Origin: Cycas panzhihuaensis
Lineage: Eukaryota > Cycadophyta
Assembly: GCA_023213395.1 (NCBI GenBank)
Contig: CM041465.1
Span: 62,813,741-62,877,740 of the forward strand
DNA length: 64,000 bases
Direction of reading: 5' to 3'
Below the pieces are notes generated by a model. It was not told where the DNA came from. It worked only from the letters and a program-made list of their open reading frames with translations, and did no database searches. Positions 21,901 through 34,387 of the stretch are shown one piece after another; position 1 is the first letter of the stretch, and each line of letters opens with the position of its first letter. A program made the position numbers and the translations under genes.

Positions 21901-22260
21901 TACGTCACAGCCTTGGCATCACCATGGAACAGGTTCCAAGGTACAAATGCTAAGCTCTTGCATAACGCGCAAGGGCATGGCATTAATAGAAGAACCATTG
22001 TAAATAAAGGTCCTTCGCAAGGTATAATCTGGTGTGTCAATAATGATGGTGAAAGGGAAGTTCCATTGGTGTTCCCTTTCACAAGCGGGGGGAAGGTCTT
22101 TAGGGTCAAAAGAAATGACAGGCTCATGGCTTTGGGTAATACCCAAAGCATGAATATGTGCATCACTCAACCTTAAAGCTTCCAAAAGGAGAGTTTGTTG
22201 TTTGGGACAACTTCTCAAGATGTCCATGATAAACATCCTGATGGCCATGGTACAAAGCTC
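21901..22260 (-). pseudogene. Retropepsin-like protease (Element 2)
   Basis: An open 109-codon frame (22,248-21,919) has FTIIIDTPDYTLRRTFIYNG followed by SSINAMPLRVMQEL and LEPVPW. The family form is I-D-N-G-S-S; here the catalytic Asp codon is TAT (Tyr) in YNGSS at 22,002-21,988, while Gly-Ser-Ser is kept. Element 1 shows the opposite damage (Asp kept, Gly lost). So this protease would be inactive even in its open frame. Confidence 0.8.
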
Positions 22261-24803
22261 GTCGATGACAAAAAAGGCCTTCCCCTTTGTTGTGAATTAA
22301 GGCAGGGCTCTTCTGAAATCGTAATGACCTGGATGAATGGGAATATTCTTGGGAAGTAACGAGACTTCTGGAAGAGGATCAGAGTGTGGATCAGAAGAAG
22401 AGGCATCAACTACCTCTTTAGCATCTTGAGATCGAGTTAAGGCATATAATGGGGTGGCCTCAAGCATTTGAATCACCTTCTTTCCCTTATTCCGCTACCA
22501 CAAAGGTGAGGGAGTGCGATGATCGAGGGAGCGTGAAGAAGAAGGCAATTTAGGGTGCCCTTTCCTTTATCGGCGTGAAGGAAGGGAATTGAAGATCTTC
22601 CACAGTTACGGTTGTTTTAGGTTGAGAATTATGATCATGTTCCCTATGTTTAGGGAACGGATCCTTGTGGACTGGTTGGTCTAGGTTGGGCCTTGAGGCC
22701 TGTTTAGAGGATGAGTCATGTTGAAGGGCATCCTTAGGATGTTGAGCCTGACAATGTGAGTTGTCATGGAAACACTCCTCATGAATGAAACACCACTTCT
22801 TCTCAAGTGAGAAATCTGGCTTCCTTGCTTGAGAGGACTACGTGTTACCACCCCTAAGGAGAGCAGCTTGAGTAGCTTATTGGATTTATTTATTAGAAGT
22901 GGGTGATGAAGGAGCTTGCAGTTTAAGTTCCTTCATCGTACGTTTGAATGAACATATAATAGAAGTAAGCAGATCTAGGGTCTTCTTAGTTGGATGAGAA
23001 GAGGACCTAATGGACTATTGTGGTTTGATTTCTTTAGTTTGAGGTGGTTCCTCATGATGCTGTGAGGGCTTAAGAGGCTTCTTGAGTCCAGCCTGGATCT
23101 CAATAGCCTCAAGCACTAAGCATTTTATAATACCGGAATCACATGTAGTCGCCCCCATCTTAAGGACTTCCACATGGACTTCAGGGCGAAGTGCATTAAT
23201 GAAGAGATCCCTGTTCAATTCCTTAGGTAAAGTAGCCTTAGTGGAATGGAGGAGGTCATGGAATCATTGCACAAAGTCACGGTTCATTTCATTGTGACCT
23301 TGTTTGAGTGAAAGAAGGGATTTCATTCCACTTTCAAATAGACGAGCTACATCAAAATAGTTGATGAACTCATCCATAAGTTGCTGGAACGAGAAAATGG
23401 AATGGGTAGGCAGGCAAAAAAACCACTTAAAGGCATTGCCTTGTAGGGATCATGGAAATAATTTTATTAGTATGTGATCATAGGCCCAGTAATCGATACA
23501 CGCCATAGAGAAACTACGGACATGCTTCGTTGGATCCTGTGATGAAGTTCCATCAAACTTAAGAACTTCAGGGGGATGAGGCGGCAAATTGGTTATTAAT
23601 GCCTTAATGGATAATGGTGTCAATCTATAATCCATGAAGAGACATGCCCTTGCCTAGACCATAGGATCAACAAACGATATGGAAGGTAATGGATAAGGAA
23701 CGGATGTGGGCAGTAGGCCCATCCCTCCTTGAGGGAATATCCCTTGCTAAAAAGGGACTTAAGGATAGGTGCTTTGGAAGGAAGTTGGGTTTCCTTGCAA
23801 AAGAGCAGCATAAGGAGCTCTGCAGGATGGGGGAAAAGAAGGGTTTGGAACTGGGTTTTATCCATATGGGCTGCCTGTGGGTGGCACAACCCCATATCAA
23901 TGTAATGGATCCACCCCATAAGGTGGAATATGGTTCCCTTTACTGTGCCCCTAAAGTTTGAGAAGTATAGCACGAGGGTATGTAAAGAGAGGGGCCAATA
24001 GGTTAGTTTTGAGTATACATGGGAGTGGATTCCACATGACTAGTAACAAGGATGTTAGTAGGACCTCTAGGGCTACAAGGAAATGTGTGTGCTACATTGG
24101 GAAGTGGCATGTTGGCTTGACTAGGAAGAGGTATGCTAACCCCTAGCTAGGAGAAAGACATACCACGACAGAGTCCCGAAGAGCTAAGACCATGATGAGG
24201 AATAGAAGGTGCGACAGACATCCTTAAGGTAGACGTAGGGGTAGAGGAGGATGAATATGTAGGTATAAAAGGGTTACTTGCCGTGGGAGGTGTAGATGCA
24301 GATGAAGATGGTGGGATAGGTGCAGATGAGAAGGATGCCCCACCGTGCAAGATATCTTCAAACCATTTAGGATGTGATTGAAGATGAGCAACTCGAAAGC
24401 ACTCACTAAGGGCTTCAACCATATCGGCAGGAGAGGTATCTACGTGATCGTAGGAGGTAAACAGGACCTTATACGAAGTAGACCCCTTAGGACACTTCTC
24501 ATAAGAATCACCAACTAGGTGGTGAATCTCGAGAGGAGATGGACCCTCTACTGTATGAGTAGAGTAGTGGGCATTAAGTGGGTGATGTCGATCACCCAGA
24601 TAGTAAATAAGATCGTCACCCTCTTGGGTGGATCCTGGAATGGATGTGGGGAACTCATGAGCTCCTGAGGTAAAAGTATGATAAGCCCAATCTGAAGGGT
24701 ATCCTTCCATTGTTGAACCAGAATCTGATAATGAAAGAAGACGATATGTAGGGTCTTCTAACAATGGAGGCAAACCACATAGGCGATGTAAGAAATGTCG
24801 CAT
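22261..24803 (-). pseudogene. gag: gag polyprotein (Element 2)
   Basis: The start is placed at 24,803, about 140 nt inside the primer site. The first 218 codons are open (24,803-24,147): an N-terminal region (MRHFLHRLCGLPPLLEDPTY) followed by Ser/Pro/Thr-rich sequence near 24,250-24,330. After frame changes the Retrotrans_gag core appears at 23,635-23,015 (KFDGTSSQDPTKHV, SFSMACIDYWAYDHILIKLF, LFINALRPEVHVEVLKMGA). Near 22,797-22,750 WCFIHEECFHDNSHC gives a C-X2-H-X4-H-X4-C finger, a plausible nucleic-acid-binding knuckle. Stops and shifts between blocks. Confidence 0.85.
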
Positions 24804-24943
24804 ATAAAACTTGCCAACACGTTAGCAAAAGGAGAAACATGCAAAGTATGTGTTGGGGGCTAGATGAAAGGAAGAAGTGGAGGAGACTACTAAAAGGTAA
24901 TAGTACCAATAGGAAAGGGTAGGAACTAGCTCTCTTACTAGCA

Positions 24944-24963
24944 GGTCCCCAGTATGGTCGTCA
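24944..24963 (-). other. Primer-binding site (Element 2)
   Basis: Directly inside the 5' LTR, the - strand reads TGACGACCATACTGGGGA. With C/T decay undone it resembles the TGGCGCCGTTGCCGGGGA-type site common in plant Athila/Tat elements. The exact tRNA cannot be fixed because of mutations. Confidence 0.6.
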
Positions 24964-24964
24964 G

Positions 24965-27792
<2,828 letters not shown>

Positions 27793-27797
27793 GATGG
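27793..27797. repeat. Target-site duplication GATGG, right copy
   Basis: Matches 10,705-10,709 exactly. Element 1 intron sequence continues on both sides: TGATGGAGCTCC just outside matches TGATGGAGCATGG in intron 1 of Element 3 (about 42,540-42,552). Confidence 0.85.
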
Positions 27798-28892
27798 CTG
27801 GAGCTCCATCAGGCTAAGCAAATCCATCCATCAAGGCCTCTTTTATCTTTTTCCCCTATCTAGTCTCCACCCTGCATCAAACTCTATGGTACCATAGATA
27901 TTCATATGGGCCCCATTGAGAAAATCTTATTTCTTAGTAGCCCCACCTCAAACTTTTTAGCACCATGACATTTGCTATGAGGCCATGGATACCCCCCTTA
28001 CAAAGGGGGAGGGGAGGTGGCCTAAAAACTAAAAAGAAAATAAATCTAAGTGGACTAAACTTGGCCCACTTAGACGAAGGCTACTTAATACCCTAGTCCT
28101 CCCCCTCCCTCGACCTCATTCAAGCTTGAGAGGGTCTTGATTGCCCACTTAGAGGAAGGCTACTTAATGCCCTAGTCCTCCCCCTCCCTTAACCTCATTC
28201 AAGCTTGAGGGGGTCTCGATTGCCCTTATGGTGCCCAAAATAAACTCTATAAACTATAAAAAAGTAATTAAATAAAATTAATAAAATGAAATAGCTAAGG
28301 GAAGATCCACTCACTAGATCAAGCCTCATTGTTATCATCTTGTGTCTATGATCCTAATGGCTATCCTCTCTCCGTGATCCAATAGTTTGATCTCTCTCTA
28401 GGTGCTCTTGAATCTAACATAGCCTCACTACATAGAGGAAAGGGCTCTAGATATCTCATGGGGCCTATGAAAATGAGTCCCATTTTCACCCTTCTCCCCT
28501 TTTTTATATGTGGGGTCCCTCAGATGCACCATCTTATTTCTCCTTATTGCGACATCCCTCAGGATCGTCTCATTATCCTCACTCACTTTGTCTTCAAGGT
28601 TTGACCCTCATTTCACTCCTATAGCTTTTGTTTTACTCCTTTTTAGTGCATTCATGATGACCCCTTTAATGTTATAGAGGCCCCTTCTACTTTGTTTTTC
28701 ACATTGCTCTAAAACATGCACATACTTATACTCATTTGACTCGTTTCAATGCCTTGAATCCACTTTTTCCATTTGTTTTAAACTTTGGGGATCCCAAGGG
28801 AAGCTCCTCCTCCCTTTTGGGTCTCCATAGGCCCTTTGGGGATCCCTAAGGGCTTTGAAGAAGCATATTTTCTAATCTTTTATCACCCTTTC
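27798..28892 (-). pseudogene. Element 1 antisense gene: promoter, exon 1 and intron 1
   Basis: Continuation of Element 1 beyond nested Element 2. On -: TATAAAAA 28,508-28,501, initiator CTCATTTTCATAGG 28,477-28,464, ATG at 28,338, exon 1 of 24 nt (28,338-28,315; M-I-T-M-R-L-D-L), donor GTGAGT 28,314-28,309, then intron down to 27,798, resuming at 10,704 and ending at TAG 10,638. Reading frame continues correctly into exon 2. The intron sequence aligns with Element 3 (TTTTCTCAATGG-GCCCA near 27,925). The intron contains an 80-bp tandem duplication. Upstream sequence (28,510-28,892) matches 41,670-41,910 of Element 3. The gene is broken by Element 2 and by stops in later exons. Confidence 0.75.
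28061..28219. repeat. Tandem duplication, two units of about 80 bp
   Basis: 28,061-28,140 and 28,141-28,219 share CCCACTTAGA-GAAGGCTAC, CCCTAGTCCTCCCCCTCCCT and CCTCATTCAAGCTTGAG. Elements 2 and 3 have a single unit here, so the duplication is private to Element 1. Confidence 0.9.
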
Positions 28893-29557
28893 TGTTAGAT
28901 AAAGTGACAATAGTATTTTGAATGCTAAAATTTTGATAGGTTGGTAGCATGGTTTCCCCCCCAAACTTTCTCGGGGGGTTTCCAAGGGGGTTGGGATCGC
29001 CCCCTAGCCAGGGGATGCCAGAATACCCCCACCCCCCCACCCCCCCGCAAAGAGGGGGCTCAGGGGTGATAGTCCCTGACCCAGAAAGCTAGTACTAAAA
29101 AGCATACTAAATTGTAAAGAGAATCAGGGTAGTTCACTCAAAATACCTTAGATTCTATGGTCAATATTTGTGCCTTGTATGACTCTCATACAACCTGATG
29201 TACAGTGTTTTTTTCATTATGTTGATAGTGTTAGATGTATTGGATATACTATGAAAAGTTAGGTAGCTGGTTATTGTTGCTGTAAGTATTCTACTATAGA
29301 TTATGTATATTTCTCTATTCTTTGATAATAAAGATTGATACATTTCCTGTGTGGATGTTTCCCTAGCATACTACTAGGGTTTTACCATATTATATCGGGT
29401 GTATATATGATACTTTAGCTTTCTAACTCATTTTATTGTATTATATTTGGTTTAATAACTTGCATGTTAAATTTTAGTTTTGATTCTTGTAACTAGTTAC
29501 AAAATAGTTTAGATCTTGGTGGCAGTTTCAGATTATTGGGACCTTGTCTTCTCAACA
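28893..29557 (+). repeat. Ty1/copia LTR, copy A (+)
   Basis: Starts TGTTAG, ends CAACA just before the primer site. It is the reverse complement of 33,732-34,387 over its length, with many transitions. Contains strong G/C runs (28,957-29,064) that can pair locally. Confidence 0.85.
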
Positions 29558-29559
29558 AG

Positions 29560-29571
29560 TGGTATCAGATC
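29560..29571 (+). other. Primer-binding site, copia A
   Basis: TGGTATCAGATC, complementary to the 3' end of initiator Met-tRNA (family form TGGTATCAGAGC), two bases after the LTR end. Confidence 0.85.
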
Positions 29572-29629
29572 CACTTTTATTTTTTGAATGAGTTTGTGAG
29601 GATTTTGGTGTTAACCTTTTCTACACCAA

Positions 29630-29946
29630 ATGGTGAAACTAGTGAATGCAAAGTTTTATGTGGAGAAAATTAATGGCAATAATAACTTCGAGTTGTGGAA
29701 GTTAAAAGTGTATGATGTTCTAGTATAACAAGGCTTATATAGAGCTCTTGCAGGCAAATCGAAGAAATTGGCAAGGATGGATGATAATGAATGGGATGAT
29801 CTAGATAAAAAAGGTCTTAGCATAATATTATTGTGCTTGGCAGATGAAGCTCTATTTAACATCGCAAGGGAGAATTATGGACCCAGTTAGAAGGCATGTA
29901 TATGACCAAATCAATAATGAATAGAATCTACTTGAAGAGGAAATCG
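29630..29946 (+). pseudogene. gag: Copia gag N-terminal fragment, copy A
   Basis: Starts MVKLVNAKFYVEKINGNNNF and continues ELWKLKVYDVLV, the N-terminal region of Ty1/copia Gag (UBN2-type), matching the reverse-strand copy at 33,658. A TAA replaces the Gln of DVLVQQG near 29,727. The similarity ends at about 29,946 in YLKRKS, where the sequence passes directly into the opposite-strand copia RNase H. About 105 codons remain of the element. Confidence 0.8.
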
Positions 29947-31400
29947 TAGTTGACTATCACAAAATACCTTTACATTTTCCTGTCTCCTTCCAAACTCAAC
30001 CAATAGACCCTATAACTAGATTGCTTCTTTATAATCATGTGCTGCAATAATATATTCAGCTTCCGTGGTTGACAGTGCAATTGTGCTCTACAATTTGGAC
30101 ATCTAACTAATTGGACCATTTGCAAGAGTGAAAACATAACCTGAAGTAGACCTTCTTTTGTCTAAATCTCCTGCAAAATCTGAATCGACATATCCACAAA
30201 CCTGATTACCTGTACCTCCAAAGGTGATGTAGTAATCACTAGCACCTCTCAAATGCTAAAGCATCCATTTTACTGCAGCCCAATATTCCTTTCCTAGATT
30301 TGCCATAAACCTGCTAACTACACCGACTACATGTGAAATATTAGGTCTTGTACATACCATGGCATACATCAAACTTCCTACTGCACTAGAATAAGGCACA
30401 TGAGACATATAAGCATTTTCTTCTTCACTACTAAGACTCATATTAGATGAAAGATTGAAGTGGGAAGCCAATAGGATACTCACTGGTTTCACATTTTCCA
30501 TCCCAAACTTGGTTAGCACCTTCTCCACATATTTCTGCTATGATAACGATAGCTTACCACTTTTCCTGTCTCTGTGTATCTCCATGCCTAAGATTTGTTT
30601 TGCAGCTCCTAGATCCTTCATATCAAAAGTCCTAGCCAATTGAGCCTTTAGCTTATTGATTTCTACCATGCTCTTGCTTGCAACTAGCATGTCATCAACA
30701 TATAACACCAAGATAGTGAATAAGCCATTGTCCATAAATTTGAAGTAAACACAATAATCATACTCAATTCTTTTAAAATTTTGGCTCTCCATTAAGGCAT
30801 GAAACTTCTTGTACTACTGCCTGGGTGATTGCTTTAGGCCATACAATGATTTCTTGAGCCTACAAATAAGTCTTTTCCCGCCATCTTGTACAAACCTCTC
30901 TGGTTGATCCATATAGATCTCCTCATCTAAATCTCCATGTAGAAAAGTTGTTTTTACATCTAACTACTCCAACTCCAAATCGAGAGAAGCTACCAATGCT
31001 AACAACACTCGAATTGAAACAAGTTTAACAACTGGTGAAAAGATCTCATGAAAGTCAATACCTGCTTTCTGTGTAAAGCCTTTGGCCACCAGTCGTGCCC
31101 TATATTTATCAACCTTTCCATCAACATCCATTTTCTTTTTGAAAACCCACCTACAACCAACAGTCTTCCTACCATATGGAAGTTCTACCAAGTCCCATGA
31201 ATGATTTTTCTTCAAGGCATCTATCTCTTCCTGCATAGCCCTTATCCATTTCTCTCCATGGATATCATCTACTGCTTCCTGATAACATGTAGGCTCACCA
31301 TCATTAGAAACTAAAGCAATAGAAATAGAAGGGTTGTACCTGTCAGGTGGATAACTAACTCGTGTAGATCTTCTAACTATTGGTAGAGGAGTATCCACAT
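29947..31400 (-). pseudogene. pol: Copia reverse transcriptase and RNase H, copy B
   Basis: RT begins near 31,330 (MQEEIDALKKNHSWDLVELP, GCRWVFKKKMDVDGKVDKYR, ARLVAKGFTQKAGIDFHEIF SPVVK block) and continues through LDVKTTFLHGDLDEEIYM (about 30,950), the catalytic LYVDDMLVAS (YVDD at 30,702-30,691), GMEIHRDRKSGKLSLSQQKY, PYSSAVGSLMYAMVCTRPNI and the RNase H part GYVDSDFAGDLDKRRSTSGY. The latter ends at ENVKVFCDSQ at 29,947, short of the normal C-terminus. TAG replaces Trp (after GPIS) and Gln (after MSKL). No 3' LTR follows; it is cut at the junction with copy A. Confidence 0.93.
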
Positions 31401-32470
31401 ACTCCTATGAATCTACTGCTGATTCATCTTAAAAAAGATCTTTATGCTCTTTAGATTCCATAGATGGTTACATTTCAAACTTAACTTGTTGATGTTCATC
31501 TTACTGCTCCTGTTTCATTTCAGCTTCTACACTATCTGATTTTACAAGGGGAGATTCATCAAATATGACATCTCTATTAATGGTGATTTTGTAGGCAGTA
31601 GGATCTCACAACTTATATCCCTTCACACTATCCTTATCACCATAACCAACAAAGATATATCTCTTGGATTTTGGGTCTAACTTTGAATGTTTACTTTTGT
31701 CAGTCTAGGCATAAGCATCATAACTAAAAACTTGTAAATTTGAATAATCGCATGGATGTCCAGTCCATACCTCTTCAAGAATCTTACAATCTATTGCAAC
31801 TGATGATGACCTATTTACCAGATAACAAGCTGTTTGAATAGCTTCTTCCCACAAGCCCTACCCCACTCTTGTATTACTTAGCATGCTTCTTACTCTTTTC
31901 AAGAGTGTCCTATTCATGCACTTTCGAATGCCATTTCTTTGCGGTATAGTTAGTGGTCTTGTGTCTTTCGATCCTAGGTTCTCTGCAATAGTTCTCAAAT
32001 TCCAAGGAGTTGAACTCACCTCGATTATCAGTTCTTAAACATTTGATTGTCTTACCAGTATTGTTCTCAACTAAAGCCTTGAACTGCTTAAACACATTGA
32101 AAACTTCAGATTTCCTTTTACAAAAATAGACCCATACCTTCCTGGAGTAATCATCTATAAATGTGACAAAATATAATGATCCTCCACAAGATATTTTAGG
32201 GGCTGGTCCCCATACATCTGAATGTATGTAATCTAAAATGCCTTTACTAGTGTGACTCCCTACTTAAAACCTGAGTCTACACTGTTTTCCAAAAACATAA
32301 TATTTATAGAAAGCTAAATCTGAAAGCTACAAGTTAGGAAGCAACTTATAGTTTATCAGCACCTTAAGTCCTTGCTCACTCATATGCCCAAGTCTTTGAT
32401 GCCATAGTTGAGCAGGATCTTCTGTTGTCTTTGACACTGTAGCTGCTTGGCTGACATCTGTACTTCCCAC
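31401..32470 (-). pseudogene. pol: Copia integrase, copy B
   Basis: Starts with the pre-integrase block LWHQRLGHMSEQGLKVLI (about 32,410-32,355). Of the zinc ligands, at least one Cys is changed to Tyr (YKYYVFGKQCRLRF). Catalytic core: GILDYIHSDVWGPAPK (32,240-32,195), YFVTFIDDYSRKVWVYF and CLRTDNRGEFNSLEF (32,045-32,000), then a frameshift before the Glu region. The C-terminal half (31,400-31,860) is full of stops but keeps SMESKEHKD- and DESP-type blocks that normally precede RT. Inactive. Confidence 0.85.
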
Positions 32471-33658
32471 TAAAATATAAAGATTTCCTCTCTTTAAGGC
32501 TTTCATAACAATCAAGGCAATCTTTAACACCTTTAGGACTCTTTCATGACCCGTATGCTTAAAACCACCTAAATCTAATTCACCCAAGGAAATCAGATTC
32601 CTTTTCAAATTAGGTACATGTCTAACGTCAGTTAATATTCTGACTACCCCATCAAACATCTTAATTCTAATGCTACCAACACCCACAGTCTTACAAGAAA
32701 CTTCGTTTCCCATAAGCACATCACCACCATCAAGATATTGGTATGATGAGAACTAACTCCTGTATGGACACATATGGTGTAAAGCACCTGAATCTCATAA
32801 CCAGTCATGGTGATAATGAGAAACATTATAAGCAACCAAGACATCATCATCCATACCTTGATTTGACTCCACCTGATTCGTCTCCTTGGAAGGATCTTCC
32901 TTTTTCTGGAACTCCTTCCTTTTGTAACGATCCTTCTTGAGGTGACTGGCCTTATTACAATGCCAACACCTGAGCTTACTCTTTTTTCTTTTTGATTTGG
33001 ATCTCGATGTATCCCTAGAGTTTTGTCCTCTCTCAAACATTCTACCCCTTACTGTCATGGCTTCTGGTGTGGAGGTTTCAAGACTAAACTTCCTTCGTAC
33101 TTCTTCCATTAACAAAGCACTCATAATAGAGTCATATTCCAATTCATCTATAGTGATAAAACTGATTAAGGTGACAATATTATCCTAGGATTCAGGTAAT
33201 GGGCATAACAGGGTAACTATCTTATCTTCATCCTTAATTTTAACATTAATACTAGTCAATTGACAAATAAGAGTATTAAAATATTTAAATGGTCAGCAAT
33301 TTTTGTACCTTTCTTCATCAATAGCAGTCTGATTACCTCTTGAGTAGATTAGGTTAATTCTTGATTTGGTCATATCTGAGCCTTCCAACCGGGTCCATAA
33401 TCTTGTTGCCGTCTGCTCCCCTGTGATGTTAAACAAAACTTCATCTACCAAGCACAATCATATTATGCTAAGTGTCTTTTTGTCTAAATCATCCTATTCA
33501 TCATAATCCATCCTCGTGGGTTTCTTTGATTTTCCTGCAAGGGCTTTGTACAAACCCTGCTGTACAAGAATATCGTATGCTTTTAAATTCCACAACTCAA
33601 AGTTGTTCTTACCATTGAATTTCTCCACCTCAAATTTTGCACTTGCTAGTTTCACCAT
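32471..33658 (-). pseudogene. gag: Copia gag and protease, copy B
   Basis: Gag starts at 33,658 (MVKLASAKFEVEKFNGKNNF, ELWNLKAYDILVQQGLYKAL). The zinc knuckle at about 33,000-32,935 reads CWHCNKASHLKKDRYKRK: C-X2-C-X4-H kept, fourth ligand Cys changed to Arg. Protease active site DSGALHHMCPY at about 32,800-32,760 keeps Asp-Ser-Gly, with a stop (TAG/Leu position) just before it. Between them lies a Lys/Glu/Asp-rich linker. A 130-codon open frame (32,719-32,327) covers the end of protease and start of integrase. Gag-pol is a single reading frame as in other Ty1/copia elements. Confidence 0.9.
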
Positions 33659-33717
33659 TTGGTGTAGAAAAGCCGACACCAAAACCTTCACAAACTCGCT
33701 ACAAGAAAAAAAGAGTG

Positions 33718-33729
33718 GTTCTGATACCA
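33718..33729 (-). other. Primer-binding site, copia B
   Basis: TGGTATCAGAAC on -, two bases after the LTR end; Met-tRNA type, as in copy A. Confidence 0.85.
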
Positions 33730-33731
33730 CT

Positions 33732-34387
33732 TATTGAGAATAGAAGGTCCAACCCTCTAACCACCACCAAGATTTATTACTTTCTTACAACTAACTACAG
33801 AAATAGAAACATAAAATTATATGCAAGTTCTAAAATTAGAGATTATACTGTAACAAGACAATGAAAGCCAAACATCACATGTACACCCGATATAACATGG
33901 TAAAACCCTAGCAGTGTGCTAGGGAAACATCCACACAGGAAAGGTATCGATCTTTATTGTTGCAGAATGGAGAAATAGTACATCATAGATATAGAGTGCT
34001 CTCTAGAATAATAATTAGTCACCACCCTCTTCACAGTACATTACATAACATTACAACATAATAAGAAAATCCCTACAATGGGCTACATGAGAGGACATCC
34101 AAGACCTAAATCTCAAACGTAGAATCTAGGGTATTTATATTGAATGACCTTGATTCTCTTTACACTTTGATAGGATTTACATGGTCAAATTTTCAGGTCA
34201 GGGGCTATCGCCCCTAAACCCCCTCCTAGTAGGGGGTGTTCCACCCCCCCGTACCCCCCAACCAAGGGGGCCTCCCGGCCCCCTTGGAATCCCCCAAAAA
34301 AGATTAGGGGGGAAACTGCACCGAAAACATGCCATAATTTTAGGCCTATAATTGTTGTCATAATACCTAATAATACATGAGATAACA
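33732..34387 (-). repeat. Ty1/copia LTR, copy B (-)
   Basis: On - starts TGTTATC and ends CAATA before the primer site. Inverted relative to copy A. Shares CCTGTGTGGATGTTTCCCTA and AGGGTTTTACCAT-TTATATC with it. Runs of G and C at 34,190-34,315 mirror those of copy A. The flanks (CTTTC left of copy A, TTCAT right of this copy) do not form a target duplication. Confidence 0.85.
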
